A stretch of DNA of 64,000 nt, from NCBI GenBank assembly GCA_020639075.1, contig JACKHI010000001.1, positions 3,968,001 to 4,032,000 of the forward strand. The letters are read 5' to 3'. The stretch's first letter is position 1. Every line of letters starts with the position of its first letter. A model generated the notes under the pieces. The model saw only the letters and a program-made list of their open reading frames with translations, was not told the origin of the DNA and did no database searches. Source of the DNA: Phycisphaerales bacterium (GTDB lineage Bacteria > Planctomycetota > Phycisphaerae > UBA1845 > UTPLA1). Position numbers and translations under genes: made by a program. This document shows positions 16,378-26,428 of this stretch, piece after piece.

Positions 16378-19254
16378 GTGTCTGACTCCCCGGACAACAG
16401 GTTGCATCGCTGGACGCAGATCGAAACCCTGTTCCATGAAGCCCTGGAGCAGCCGCCGGCAACGCGCGCCGAGTATCTCAGCCGGCGCTGCCCGGACGAC
16501 GATCAATTGCGGGGTGAAGTAGAACGCCTTCTGGCGGGGCATGACAACGCCGCGCACTTTATCGAGCCGCCTGCCGAGGGATTCCTGTCGTCGGATTTGA
16601 CCAATGATCTCGACATTCCCGTCGAGGGCAAACGGATCGGCCGGTACGCCCTCAAACGCGTCATCGCCTCCGGCGGCATGGGGACGGTCTACGAGGCGGA
16701 GCAGGAAAACCCGAAGCGATCCGTGGCCATCAAGGTTCTCCGAGGCGGCATCGCTTCCCGCAACGTGCTTCGGCGATTCGAACATGAGGCTGCCGTGCTG
16801 GCGCACCTGCGCCATCCGGTGATTGCCCAGGTTCTCGAAGCAGGAACGCACATTGACGAAGGCGAGCGCCGTCCGTTCTTCGCGATGGAGTACATTCCCG
16901 ATGCCCTGCCCATCACGGATTTCGTCGAACAGAAAAAACTCTCGATCGAGGATCGCCTGACTCTCTTTGTCTCCATCTGTGAGGCTGTTCATTACGGCCA
17001 TCAGCGCGGCATCATCCATCGCGATCTGAAGCCGGCGAATATTCTCGTCGACGGTAGCGGTCGCCCGAAGGTCATCGACTTCGGCGTGGCGCGCGTTCTG
17101 GATTCGGACATTGCCGTCACGACGATGCAGACGGGCGTCGGTCAGCTCATCGGGACGCTGACTTACATGAGCCCCGAACAATGCAGCGGGGATCCGCATG
17201 ACATCGACACGCGCAGCGATGTCTACTCTCTCGGTATTGTTCTTTACGAGATGTTGTGCGGCCGATTGCCCTACGACGTTCGCAACAAGGCGATTACGGA
17301 AGTGGCCGCCTTGATCCAGGATCAGCCGCCCAGGCGGCCTTCGTCCGTCAATCGCCTGCTTCGCGGCGATCTGGAGACGATCACGCTGAAGGCAATTGAG
17401 AAGGACTGCAATTATCGCTATCAATCCGCGCTCGAACTGGCGTCGGACATCCGCCGCTTCCTGGCCAAAGAACCGATCAGCGCGCGGCCGCCGAGCATGA
17501 CGTACCAATTGCGGATGTTCGCGCGGCGCAACCGGGTGCTCGTCGCGTCCGCCGGCGTCTTCGTCGTGCTCGTAACGCTCAGCTCGATCGTGATGACGTC
17601 GCTTTATTGGCAGAAATCGAATGCCATGGTTGAGGTGCAGCGCCAGCAGGCCCTGGCGGAGAAAAACGCCGCAGCGGAGCGGGAGCAACGCGCCCTCGCC
17701 GAAGCAAACGCCGATGCCGAGCGCCTGCAGCGTACGAAGGCTGAGCGGATGATGGCCTATCTCAAGGAGATGCTGTCGTCCGCGGATCCGGAAACGCAAC
17801 CCGGCCACGAAACGACGGTTCGCGAAGTGCTCGATCGCGTTGCTCCGCGGCTCCATTCGGAGCTGGCAAGCCAGCCCGAAGTCGAAGCCGAAATGCACGA
17901 CGTCATCGGCGCCACGTATTACGCGCTCGGCATCTATGACAAGGCCGAAATGCACGGACGTCGCGCGATGGAGATCCTCAGAGAGATTGCTCCGGACTCG
18001 CCGGCCTATGCGAAGGTCCTCAGCGATCTCGCCGCCGTCATCACGACAGTCGGCCGATTGGACGAAGCCAAGGGATTGTTCGAGCAGGCGCTTGCAATCC
18101 GGGAACGCACGATCGGCCGGGACACCGAAGACACGGCGCAGTCGTACGAAAACCTCGCCGAAGTTGCCCGGCAGCAACGGGATTTTGTCGCCGCGGAACA
18201 GTTGATCCGTGAGTCGCTGGCGATTCTCGGGCGGCTTCCCGAGAAGAACAAGAAACGGATGTCCCTGGCGCTGAACAGCCTCGCACTCACCGTTGAGAGC
18301 GGCGGCCGCCGCGCCGAGGCGGAGCGCTATTACCTGGCGGCGCTGGAGCTGGTCGATGACGAGAACGACCTGAATGGCGCAACGATTCGCAATAATCTCG
18401 CGGGCCTCTACCTCGATCAGGGTGACATGAATCGCGCCGAGGTGCTTCTGCTGGAGGCGAAGGACATCTATCGCCGCGTCCTCGGCGATGAACATCTGCA
18501 TGTCGGGCATGCGCTGAATAACCTCGGCGTGCTCTACACGGAAATGCAGAGGCTCGACGAAGCCGAAGCGATGCAGGCCCAGGCGTATGCCATCTACCGA
18601 TTGCGCGTCGGCGAATACAATCGACACACTGCGACGAGCCTGAATAACCGCGGCTCTATTCTCGTGGACGAGGGCCGTATGGCCGAGGCCAGGCCCGTAC
18701 TTCTCAAAGCGCTGGAAATTCGATTGGCCATATTGCCGGATCTTCATCCGGAGATCGCAGCGACGCTCAACAACCTCGCCCGAATCGAACTGTCGGAAGG
18801 TCATGCCGACGAGGTGGAGCGACTCGTCGAGGAGTCGTTGTGCATTCAGATGGCGTCTCTGCCGCCGCTGCATCCAAACATTGCGGCGGCGAGGACGCTG
18901 ATGGGTCGAATCTACTCCGCCCTTGGGCGGCGGGATGATGCGATCGAACAATACCGACTGGCCGTCTCCATTTTCGAGGCCACGCGTCCCGCCGGCGATC
19001 GACGCCTGATCGAGTTACGCATCGGCATCGGTCGTCTGTTGGCCGAAGCAGGCCGAACGGATGAGGCCGAGCAGATGCTGCTGCTCGCATTTGACGGAGC
19101 GAATTCCGCCGGCGGCCTCGTCATTCCGTATGAAGCCTCGCTGATCGAGATGATCGAGGACCTGCCGGCGCGCTCTGCAACGGCGCCCGAGAAGGGGCGG
19201 GGCTCGTCGCAATCCATTGCAGTGACAGAGAATGCAACCCATCGCAGGGATTAG
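16378..19254 (+). CDS. Serine/threonine protein kinase with transmembrane helix and TPR domain
   Basis: The 958-residue product starts at GTG. After an N-terminal tail comes a complete Hanks-type kinase (about 87-365): glycine loop IASGGMGTVYEAE, catalytic lysine K119, HRDLKPAN (D216), DFG (234-236) and the SPEQ segment at 265-268. A transmembrane helix spans about 387-411. A charged alanine-rich coiled coil and a long series of tetratricopeptide repeats (about 480-910, with ALNNLGVLYTEM-type helices) follow outside the membrane. The kinase is therefore cytoplasmic with a periplasmic protein-binding sensor. It probably acts with the ECF sigma factor just upstream. Confidence 0.93.
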   Translation: MSDSPDNRLHRWTQIETLFHEALEQPPATRAEYLSRRCPDDDQLRGEVERLLAGHDNAAHFIEPPAEGFLSSDLTNDLDIPVEGKRIGRYALKRVIASGGMGTVYEAEQENPKRSVAIKVLRGGIASRNVLRRFEHEAAVLAHLRHPVIAQVLEAGTHIDEGERRPFFAMEYIPDALPITDFVEQKKLSIEDRLTLFVSICEAVHYGHQRGIIHRDLKPANILVDGSGRPKVIDFGVARVLDSDIAVTTMQTGVGQLIGTLTYMSPEQCSGDPHDIDTRSDVYSLGIVLYEMLCGRLPYDVRNKAITEVAALIQDQPPRRPSSVNRLLRGDLETITLKAIEKDCNYRYQSALELASDIRRFLAKEPISARPPSMTYQLRMFARRNRVLVASAGVFVVLVTLSSIVMTSLYWQKSNAMVEVQRQQALAEKNAAAEREQRALAEANADAERLQRTKAERMMAYLKEMLSSADPETQPGHETTVREVLDRVAPRLHSELASQPEVEAEMHDVIGATYYALGIYDKAEMHGRRAMEILREIAPDSPAYAKVLSDLAAVITTVGRLDEAKGLFEQALAIRERTIGRDTEDTAQSYENLAEVARQQRDFVAAEQLIRESLAILGRLPEKNKKRMSLALNSLALTVESGGRRAEAERYYLAALELVDDENDLNGATIRNNLAGLYLDQGDMNRAEVLLLEAKDIYRRVLGDEHLHVGHALNNLGVLYTEMQRLDEAEAMQAQAYAIYRLRVGEYNRHTATSLNNRGSILVDEGRMAEARPVLLKALEIRLAILPDLHPEIAATLNNLARIELSEGHADEVERLVEESLCIQMASLPPLHPNIAAARTLMGRIYSALGRRDDAIEQYRLAVSIFEATRPAGDRRLIELRIGIGRLLAEAGRTDEAEQMLLLAFDGANSAGGLVIPYEASLIEMIEDLPARSATAPEKGRGSSQSIAVTENATHRRD

Positions 19255-19401
19255 CGTCCGCATTCGCGGGGCCCGATCGATGCGAACATGGCGGGACTCC
19301 CCCGGCGATTTCGCGGTGTTTCCACAGGGGGCTTTCGTCACACAAGAGTGCGAACCCACCCTCATCCAGACACCCGCAACCAGACATTGAAGGAGCAGCA
19401 A

Positions 19402-20718
19402 ATGTCCAAAAGACTCACGATTCTCCTGTCGCTCTGCCTGGCGACCGCCCTCGGTGCGGCGACCGCTCGTGCCCAAGTCTGCTGCGTCAAGGGCAATACG
19501 AACGACCTTATCGAGTTCGACTTCAATGGCGACGGCAGCGTCGATCAAGTGGTCTACGACTTCCGCGTCAATGGCGAAGACATCCAGTCATTTGTCACCG
19601 CATTGCTATTCCCGTCATTTGCGACGGAGCAGGCCCTGTGCGCGTCGGACATGGACAGCGATGATGACATCGACGATGTGGATATCGTCATGTTCGTCGA
19701 TGCGCTGCTCGATCCGACAGGCCTGATCTGCGATTACGTCAACAACTGCCTCGGCGCGAGCCCGCTCGTCTATCAGCCGCCGCATTCGGACGAAATCGCA
19801 ACGCGAATCGCCTACGACAATCTGAGCATCGACGTCGCCGCGGATCCATTCGGGCTCGGCAAGACGGGGTTCTTTGTGCCGAATGCAATCATCGATCGGA
19901 TTTCGCGCGACGTTGCGGACCTGACGGCGCTGTCGGGCGATTTTGATGGCGACACGATTCCGGATTTGACCGGTCAGGGGCCCAACCAGACGTTGTTTGC
20001 GAAAAACAACCTGATCGTGCGCATCAATGATCCGATGGCGATGAACCCCGACTATGAGTGTCTGAACGCGTTTTTCGGGATTGATTCATCAGTCAATTGT
20101 ACGCCACCATGCACCTGCAATGGCTGCTGCCTGCCGGATCCGATGGATCCGCCGCCCACGTGCACGTCGGGTTGCGTGCGCTGCATCTTCGGCTGCAATC
20201 CGGAGACGTTCAAACCCGGCGATCTTCATTTGGAAGTTCTCTACCTGCCGACCGAGGGCTTCGTCAACATTCCGCTCATCAGCGCGCTGTACGCCGGCGC
20301 CGTTGAGGACATCGCGTATGCGGAGCCGGACTTCTGCATCGGCGGCGTCAATGGTGAACGCAACATATGGAAGATCCAGGACGCCGGCGGCGGCTTCTGG
20401 AGCTGGACGATCGAACACGGCTTCCAGGATTGCTTCGACGGCTGCGACTGCAAAATCATCTACGATGGCTTCACCGACGAGGCCGGCGAGCAGCCTGTCG
20501 TCTTCCTGCCGCCGCTGACGACGGAAGCGCTTCCGGGCGTATGCACGTTCTTCGCGACACCGACGGGCGCCTGCTGTGTGGACTACCTCGGCGATGGCTC
20601 TTTCGTCGAGTGCTTCGATCAGTCGATGGACGACTGTTTCAGCGAGAACGCAGGCGCTGTCACGATCAGTTACAAGGGTAACAACACGACCTGCGATACG
20701 CCCGGTATCTGCGACTAA
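19402..20718 (+). CDS. Secreted cysteine-rich protein with N-terminal dockerin-like module
   Basis: AAGGAG precedes the ATG at 19402. The 438-residue product has a signal peptide (hydrophobic run ending ATARA) followed directly by a dockerin-like pair: DFNGDGSVDQ with NGEDIQSFVTALL, then CASDMDSDDDIDDVDIVMFVDALL. Further on it is rich in cysteines, with a CTPPCTCNGCC stretch and several CxxC pairs, suggesting many disulfides. No catalytic family was recognised. It lies 9 bp before the subtilase gene and is probably co-transcribed, so it could be a substrate or partner of that protease. Confidence 0.75.
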   Translation: MSKRLTILLSLCLATALGAATARAQVCCVKGNTNDLIEFDFNGDGSVDQVVYDFRVNGEDIQSFVTALLFPSFATEQALCASDMDSDDDIDDVDIVMFVDALLDPTGLICDYVNNCLGASPLVYQPPHSDEIATRIAYDNLSIDVAADPFGLGKTGFFVPNAIIDRISRDVADLTALSGDFDGDTIPDLTGQGPNQTLFAKNNLIVRINDPMAMNPDYECLNAFFGIDSSVNCTPPCTCNGCCLPDPMDPPPTCTSGCVRCIFGCNPETFKPGDLHLEVLYLPTEGFVNIPLISALYAGAVEDIAYAEPDFCIGGVNGERNIWKIQDAGGGFWSWTIEHGFQDCFDGCDCKIIYDGFTDEAGEQPVVFLPPLTTEALPGVCTFFATPTGACCVDYLGDGSFVECFDQSMDDCFSENAGAVTISYKGNNTTCDTPGICD

Positions 20719-20727
20719 CAGCGATCT

Positions 20728-23700
20728 ATGGCGAATCGACTGCACATCTTGATATGGATGCCGACGCTGCTGATCGGAATCGGCGCAAAAGGCGCCGATT
20801 CCGTCGGCAGCACCGGAGATTCGCCGCACGCGATCCATAGCATGCTGAATCGCTCCGAGATCCATCTCGCGGCGACGACGCTGCGACCTTCACCGGAGTC
20901 GTCGTTGCATCTCAAGGCGGATGCGATCCTCCCGGCCGGTGAGTACATCCTGCAACTGGACGGTCCGCTGACGCCCCAACGGCGCGAAGCACTTGATGGC
21001 GCCGGTGTCGTGCTCGGCGACTACCTGCCGTTTCATGCTTACCTCATTCGGGCCGCCGACGGATACGATTCGTCGAAACTCAGATCGCTTCCGTTCGTAC
21101 GATGGCTCGGTGTATACGATCGCGAGCTGAAAATCGCGCCGGGTATCGCCTCACGTCGATGGCGCACCGAGGCTCGCGGCAATCTGGCGGACCGGGGATT
21201 CGCGGCGCTCAGTGTTACGCTCTTTCCCGATGCCGATTCGGCGCGAGCGATCCAATCCATAGAATCGATCCCTAGTGCAAAGGTCCACTGGATTGATGCC
21301 GTCGATCGTCGCAACGTTTTCCGTATCACGATGCCGATCGCGACCATCTCGCAACTGGCCGACATAAGCGGCGTGCAGTTCGTCGAAGACACGGAGGAAG
21401 TCGTTCTCCATAATGCGACGAATCGATGGATTGTCCAGAGCAATCAGCTCAACAGCACGCCGCTTCACGATCACGGATTGACCGGCGCGGGGCAGATCAT
21501 CGGAATACTTGATACCGGCGTCTATCTCGAGCACTGCTCCTTCTTCGACACGGAGCCCGTGGGGCCGACGCATCGCAAGGCGGAAGCGATCAATCAGTGG
21601 CCGGGCTACGTTCCCGGCGCCGAAAACCCCGGCTTTCACGGCACGCACGTCGCCTGCACACTGCTCGGCGACGCCGGCGTCAACGACAACACACGCGGGA
21701 TCGCATACGACGCGAGGTTTGTTCTCAATACGACGCCCAGCCATGACGGCCCGGGCATCGTGGGGCGGCTCGAATATCACAGCGCACAGGGCGCCGTGCT
21801 CCATACAAATAGCTGGGGCGACACTGCTGTCGACTACGGCAGCCTCACGCGCGGTCTCGATATCTTCTGTTACGACTACGAAGACGAGCTCGTCGTGTTT
21901 GCCTGCGGGAACGATGCCGTCGCAACGAATCCGCAGAATGCGAAGAACTGCCTCTCCGTCAGCGCGACGATGGATGCGCCGAATCAGGATCAGTATTGCA
22001 TCGGAGGCGCCGGCCCCACCGTCGACGGCCGGCGCAAGCCTGAAATCTGCGCGCCCGGCTGCGGAACACTCTCGGCCAGCGTGACGAGCTGCCTGATTCA
22101 GCCGCTGACGGGCACGTCCATGGCGACGCCCGTTATCGCCGGCGCCGGCGCGCTCGTTCGACAGTATTACATTGAAGGATACTATCCGACTGGCGAGCCC
22201 GATCCCGCGAATGCCTTCACGCCCAGCGCAGCGCTCCTCAAGGCGACGCTGCTCAACTCGACTGTCGATCTGACGGGCGTGGCCGGCTATCCGAGCAATA
22301 CCGAAGGCTGGGGCCGCCTTCTTGCGGATCAAGCCCTCTACTTCCCAGGCGATCAGCGAAGGATTGTGGTGCTTGACGACGTGCGCAACGTCGACGGTAT
22401 GTCGACGGGCGACGTCGTCGAGTACCCGCTGATCGTTGCGAGTGATTCCGAAACGCTCAAAGTCACGCTCGTCTATCACGATCCGCCCGGCGGCGTCGGT
22501 ATCGGCAACGGCCCGGCATGGGTGAACGACCTGGATCTGGAAGCGGTCGCGCCGAGCGGCGCTCTCTATCTGGGCAACGCATTCGTCAACGGCGTCAGCG
22601 CACCGGGCGGCGTCAAAGACGAACGCAACAATGTCGAACAGATTCACGTCGCGACGCCCGAAGTCGGCCTCTGGACAATCCGCGTACGCGCTGCGGAAGT
22701 CAATGTTGCGACGCAGGGCCATGCACTCATCGCGACGGGCGTCGTCTGGAACGATCCCGCGACCATCGCAATCCACCTACCCGACGGCGTGCCGGCGATT
22801 GTCATACCTTTCGCCGGTACGTCGTTCCCTGTGGATGTCATCGAGGGCGTTGGGACGTTGCTGCCCGGTTCGCCTATGCTGCACTATCGATACGACGGCG
22901 GTAGTTTCGAAACCACGCCGCTCGTTCCGGATTCCGGCAATCGGTACATCGCGACGCTTCCCGCTCCGAACTGCTTGAGCGCACCGGAATTCTATGTCAG
23001 CGCCGCCGATCAAAACGGCACGACGATGACCTTGCCAACCGATGCGCCGGCGCGCGTGTTTTCCGCAATCGTCGGCGAGGCTGTGACAGTCTTCCATGAC
23101 GACTTCGAGTCCGACATGGGCTGGAGCGTCGTCAACGAAAACCTCGTCAGCGGTGCATGGGTCCGTGTCATTCCGATGGGTAATGGACAGCTCGGCGATC
23201 CGACGATGGACTACGATGGTTCGGGACGCTGCTACGTCACGGGGGCTAACAGCTTTCAGGATGTCAACGGCGGTCCGACGCGTCTAGTCTCCCCGGCGAT
23301 TGACTTGTCGAGCGCGATCGATCCGGAATTGTCGTACGCGCGCTGGTTCCGCGATACGGGAGAGGGCGACACGCTGGTTGTCGAGATTACGAATGACGAC
23401 GGCGCGAACTGGACGCTCATCGAGTCAGCGGGCGAGTCGGAGTTCTGGACGCCCGTCACGATTCGCATTGCGGATTTCGTGGCGCCGACTGCCGGCGTCC
23501 GCGTCCGCTTCTCGACGCAGGACACACCGAACAACTCCTTCACGGAAGCAGGCATCGACGCGGTACGTATCGATGACTTCGGATGCGAAATGAACTGCGC
23601 GCCAGGCGACGTCAACGCGGACGGCGAATCAGACGGACGAGACATCGCACGCTTCGTCGAACTGCTGCTCGGCGCAACGCCGACGGCCTACGAATTGTGC

Positions 23701-23793
23701 GCCGCCGATTTGCATGCCCCGGCCGACGCCCTGGTCACAACAGCCGACATCGACGGAGTCATCGGCTGCATGCTCGGCAATTGCAGTCACTGA
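20728..23793 (+). CDS. Secreted subtilisin-like serine protease (S8) with dockerin-like C-terminus
   Basis: In this 1021-residue protein the catalytic triad is complete: D262 in GILDTGVYLE, H307 in GTHVAC, and S464 in GTSMATPVIAGAGA. Order and spacing fit peptidase family S8. A propeptide-like region (about 40-215) precedes the catalytic domain. Beta-rich domains follow, including a jelly-roll-like segment near 790-930 (FESDMGWSV to FSTQDTPNN). The last 65 residues form a dockerin-like module with CAPGDVNADGESDGRDIARF and a second half with CAADLHAP. The N-terminus is weakly signal-like. It is likely secreted or surface-attached. Confidence 0.9.
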   Translation: MANRLHILIWMPTLLIGIGAKGADSVGSTGDSPHAIHSMLNRSEIHLAATTLRPSPESSLHLKADAILPAGEYILQLDGPLTPQRREALDGAGVVLGDYLPFHAYLIRAADGYDSSKLRSLPFVRWLGVYDRELKIAPGIASRRWRTEARGNLADRGFAALSVTLFPDADSARAIQSIESIPSAKVHWIDAVDRRNVFRITMPIATISQLADISGVQFVEDTEEVVLHNATNRWIVQSNQLNSTPLHDHGLTGAGQIIGILDTGVYLEHCSFFDTEPVGPTHRKAEAINQWPGYVPGAENPGFHGTHVACTLLGDAGVNDNTRGIAYDARFVLNTTPSHDGPGIVGRLEYHSAQGAVLHTNSWGDTAVDYGSLTRGLDIFCYDYEDELVVFACGNDAVATNPQNAKNCLSVSATMDAPNQDQYCIGGAGPTVDGRRKPEICAPGCGTLSASVTSCLIQPLTGTSMATPVIAGAGALVRQYYIEGYYPTGEPDPANAFTPSAALLKATLLNSTVDLTGVAGYPSNTEGWGRLLADQALYFPGDQRRIVVLDDVRNVDGMSTGDVVEYPLIVASDSETLKVTLVYHDPPGGVGIGNGPAWVNDLDLEAVAPSGALYLGNAFVNGVSAPGGVKDERNNVEQIHVATPEVGLWTIRVRAAEVNVATQGHALIATGVVWNDPATIAIHLPDGVPAIVIPFAGTSFPVDVIEGVGTLLPGSPMLHYRYDGGSFETTPLVPDSGNRYIATLPAPNCLSAPEFYVSAADQNGTTMTLPTDAPARVFSAIVGEAVTVFHDDFESDMGWSVVNENLVSGAWVRVIPMGNGQLGDPTMDYDGSGRCYVTGANSFQDVNGGPTRLVSPAIDLSSAIDPELSYARWFRDTGEGDTLVVEITNDDGANWTLIESAGESEFWTPVTIRIADFVAPTAGVRVRFSTQDTPNNSFTEAGIDAVRIDDFGCEMNCAPGDVNADGESDGRDIARFVELLLGATPTAYELCAADLHAPADALVTTADIDGVIGCMLGNCSH

Positions 23794-23885
23794 CGAACCT
23801 CGCAGCTAAAGTCAATCGTAAATCAGCTCGGGTCAAACGGACTTGATCTTACATATGTTGAGGGCCGGCACATTGGCGCGTCGCG

Positions 23886-24374
23886 TTATCCCAGCGCCTT
23901 GTTCACCAGCCAAGCCGTGAGCAAGCCGAAGAGCGTCGTCGTCAGGATCGCCAGCCATGCAAAGCCGGGCACACCGCCTTCGAACACAAAAATGGCCCCA
24001 ATTGCACCGCCGACGAACGTCATGAGCATGCATGCGGCCGTCACCAGCAGGACCGGGCCGCCGACGGCGCCGGATGAATTCGTCACGCGCCAGGCGACAA
24101 ACGCGCCGTAGCAGGCGCCGAGCGCCGCCATCAGGGCGAACGGCATGAACGGCTCCGTCGCGAATCCCGCCTGTTCCGTCGCCAGCTCCTGTGCCGAGAT
24201 GATCGCCTTCTTCAATACGGCCAGCAGCACGATGCACAAGACTGGTCCAAATGGCATCCAGATTGCGGCCGCCCGAAACGCCGCCGTTCGCGTCTCGCTG
24301 GCGGCTTCTTTTGCGCGCCGCAGGTCTCGCTCCGCTGTTTCAACCGACTTGTTGTTGACAGGCGTGTTCGTCAT
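23886..24374 (-). CDS. Small integral membrane protein of unknown function
   Basis: This 162-residue protein has a charged N-terminal helix and four hydrophobic segments (about 38-55, 76-96, 104-127 and 134-158). Its ATG overlaps the stop of the upstream zinc-ribbon gene (ATGA, 4 bp), so both are translated from one message. No family was recognised. A role together with the neighbouring membrane-anchored zinc-ribbon protein is the most that context supports. Confidence 0.65.
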   Translation of the reverse strand: MTNTPVNNKSVETAERDLRRAKEAASETRTAAFRAAAIWMPFGPVLCIVLLAVLKKAIISAQELATEQAGFATEPFMPFALMAALGACYGAFVAWRVTNSSGAVGGPVLLVTAACMLMTFVGGAIGAIFVFEGGVPGFAWLAILTTTLFGLLTAWLVNKALG

Positions 24375-25171
24375 TGTCCACCAAAAAGCAGTTGTAGAGG
24401 ATCATGCTTTTCCATGTACTCAACTTCGCCGTCCGAATTGAACCAGATATAGAGGTGTTCTCGCTCTGTATACTTGTATACAAACGTAAAGCCGTATTGC
24501 AGATCCTCTTCTGTGTACTTGTCCATGAAATCGTTCGACCAGAAGAGCTTCTTCGGAACGAACTTGACGACATTGTCCGCCGTCGATGGATCGCGCTCCG
24601 TCAATATCTCCTTCGGCGGCCGACCAATCGCCTTGACGACGTCGTTGACTTTCATCTTCGGCGAGACGACGAGCATGTCCGCCTCGCGTTGCTTCGTCGG
24701 ATCGAACGTGACGGCCTGCACGATGTGATACGCGGCGTAACCGAACCCGCCCGCGAACACGAGGAAGACAAGCATCTTGACGACGGAAGAAACCCATGCC
24801 GGCGGCGGCTTGGCATCGACCTTTTTTCGCGTCAGCGTCGGTGATTCGCCCGCGGCTTCGATCGCACCGCCCGATTCGCCGGCGTCACCCACACGTTGCC
24901 CCGTCTGCTTGTTGAATCCGCAGTTGACGCAGAGGATCGCACCTTCCTGCATCACGGCCATACAGCTCGGGCAACTCGTCGGCGCCGCGACGGCGTCTCC
25001 ATGCGACATCAGCGAGATTTCGGAAAGATCCAGCTCGCTCGGCGTCGCGAGCGGCGCCTCAGCCGGGATCGCGATGACGTTCCCGCACTTGCAGCGCACA
25101 CGCTTTCCGGCCAGGCGATCCGGCGCCTTCTTCTTCGTCCGGCACGAAATGCACTCAATCACGATCGACAT
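24371..25171 (-). CDS. Membrane-anchored zinc-ribbon protein of unknown function
   Basis: The ATG at 25171 follows GGAGG by 8 bp; longer in-frame extensions upstream run into the carA regulatory region. The 266-residue product has an N-terminal cysteine pair set (CISC near residue 7, CKC near 28) and a second zinc ribbon (CPSC to CVNC, about 67-85). A linker, one transmembrane helix (about 131-153) and a C-terminal domain of 110 residues that may resemble a SmpA/BamE-like fold follow. Planctomycetes encode many such proteins; their role is unknown. The gene is divergent from carA with 183 bp between starts. Confidence 0.7.
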   Translation of the reverse strand: MSIVIECISCRTKKKAPDRLAGKRVRCKCGNVIAIPAEAPLATPSELDLSEISLMSHGDAVAAPTSCPSCMAVMQEGAILCVNCGFNKQTGQRVGDAGESGGAIEAAGESPTLTRKKVDAKPPPAWVSSVVKMLVFLVFAGGFGYAAYHIVQAVTFDPTKQREADMLVVSPKMKVNDVVKAIGRPPKEILTERDPSTADNVVKFVPKKLFWSNDFMDKYTEEDLQYGFTFVYKYTEREHLYIWFNSDGEVEYMEKHDPLQLLFGGQ

Positions 25172-25354
25172 GTGTCCGGCCTCCGGCGGGGGCCGCGGGC
25201 CCTGTCGCCTGCCCGGAATTATCGCCAACGATGTCGTTAATGACAAGAAAATCCCGGAGTCCCGAACGCATAAATGCATGCCGCTATGCGAGCCCCGTTT
25301 CGCGGAAACCGCCGTTATGCTATCTTCCTCGTCAGTCAACAGGAGAAGCGGGGA

Positions 25355-26428
25355 ATGAGCGAACCGATTGAAGGTCGGCTGATTCTTGAAGATGGCGCCG
25401 AATTCAGGGGGACCATTTTTGGAAATCCCGCTTCCGTTTCCGGTGAAGTCGTTTTCACCACGGGTATGGTCGGCTATTCGGAAACCGTCACGGACCCGTC
25501 TTTTCGCGGCCAGATCGTTGTCTTCACCTATCCCCTCATCGGCAACTATGGTGTTCCCGCGGCCGCGATTGACTCGCTTGGCCTGTCTCGGCATTTCGAG
25601 TCCGTCTGCGCTCAGGCCGCCGGCGTCGTCGTCGCCAACCTGAGCCACGATACCTCCCATTGGTCCGCAGCCCGGAGCTTTCACGAGTACCTTGCCGAAT
25701 CCGGTGTCTCAGGAATTACGGACGTCGATACGCGGACCCTGACGCAACACCTGCGCAGCGGCGGATCGATCCTCGGCAAGATCGTCGTCGGCGACGCCGA
25801 CATTCCCTTTGACGATCCGAACAGCCGAAACCTCGTCGCCGAAGTCAGTACGCGCGAGACGCGTGACTACGGAAGCGACGGCCCCCGCGTCGTCCTGGTG
25901 GATACGGGCGTCAAGACGAACATCATCCGCCAGCTCGTCGCAGCCGGCGCACGCGTCCGCCGCGTGCCGTGGAATCACGACTTCTTCGACGAACCGTTCG
26001 ACGGACTCTTCATCGGCAATGGTCCCGGGAATCCGAAGATGGTCGAGCAGACGATCGGGCATCTGCGAAGGGCGCTCGCCGATCGCATACCGACGTTCGG
26101 CATCTGCCTGGGCCATCAGTTGCTTGCGCTCGCCGCCGGCGCCGACACCTACAAGCTCAAGTTCGGCCATCGCAGTCAGAATCAGCCGTGCGTCGAGATC
26201 GGCACAAACCGTTGCTACATCACGAGCCAGAACCACGGCTTCGCCGTCAATGGCGACACGCTGCCGGAAGGCTGGCGACAGTGGTTCGTCAACGCCAACG
26301 ACGGTACGAATGAAGGCATCCGCCACGAGTACAAGCCCGTGCGCAGCGTCCAGTTCCACCCTGAGGCCGCGCCCGGACCGCGCGATACGCTCGACCTGTT
26401 TCACCGCTTTCTAGAGATGATCGGATGA
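25355..26428 (+). CDS. carA: Carbamoyl-phosphate synthase small (glutaminase) subunit
   Basis: This 357-residue protein starts at an ATG preceded by AGGAG. The N-terminal CPSase domain opens with GRLILEDGAEFRG and contains FTTGMVGYSETVTDPSF and PLIGNYGV. The C-terminal class I glutamine amidotransferase domain has the nucleophile C251 in FGICLGHQL and the downstream His/Glu in VQFHPEAAPGP. It releases ammonia from glutamine for carbamoyl phosphate synthesis, feeding arginine and pyrimidine pathways. It overlaps carB by 4 bp (ATGA), so the subunits are translationally coupled. Confidence 0.98.
   Translation: MSEPIEGRLILEDGAEFRGTIFGNPASVSGEVVFTTGMVGYSETVTDPSFRGQIVVFTYPLIGNYGVPAAAIDSLGLSRHFESVCAQAAGVVVANLSHDTSHWSAARSFHEYLAESGVSGITDVDTRTLTQHLRSGGSILGKIVVGDADIPFDDPNSRNLVAEVSTRETRDYGSDGPRVVLVDTGVKTNIIRQLVAAGARVRRVPWNHDFFDEPFDGLFIGNGPGNPKMVEQTIGHLRRALADRIPTFGICLGHQLLALAAGADTYKLKFGHRSQNQPCVEIGTNRCYITSQNHGFAVNGDTLPEGWRQWFVNANDGTNEGIRHEYKPVRSVQFHPEAAPGPRDTLDLFHRFLEMIG

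Noticed and set aside
16345..18951. 868-codon open frame on the minus strand
   Set aside because: It is antisense to the kinase gene, whose domains are complete. The arginine/histidine-rich product has no domain; it is a high-GC shadow.
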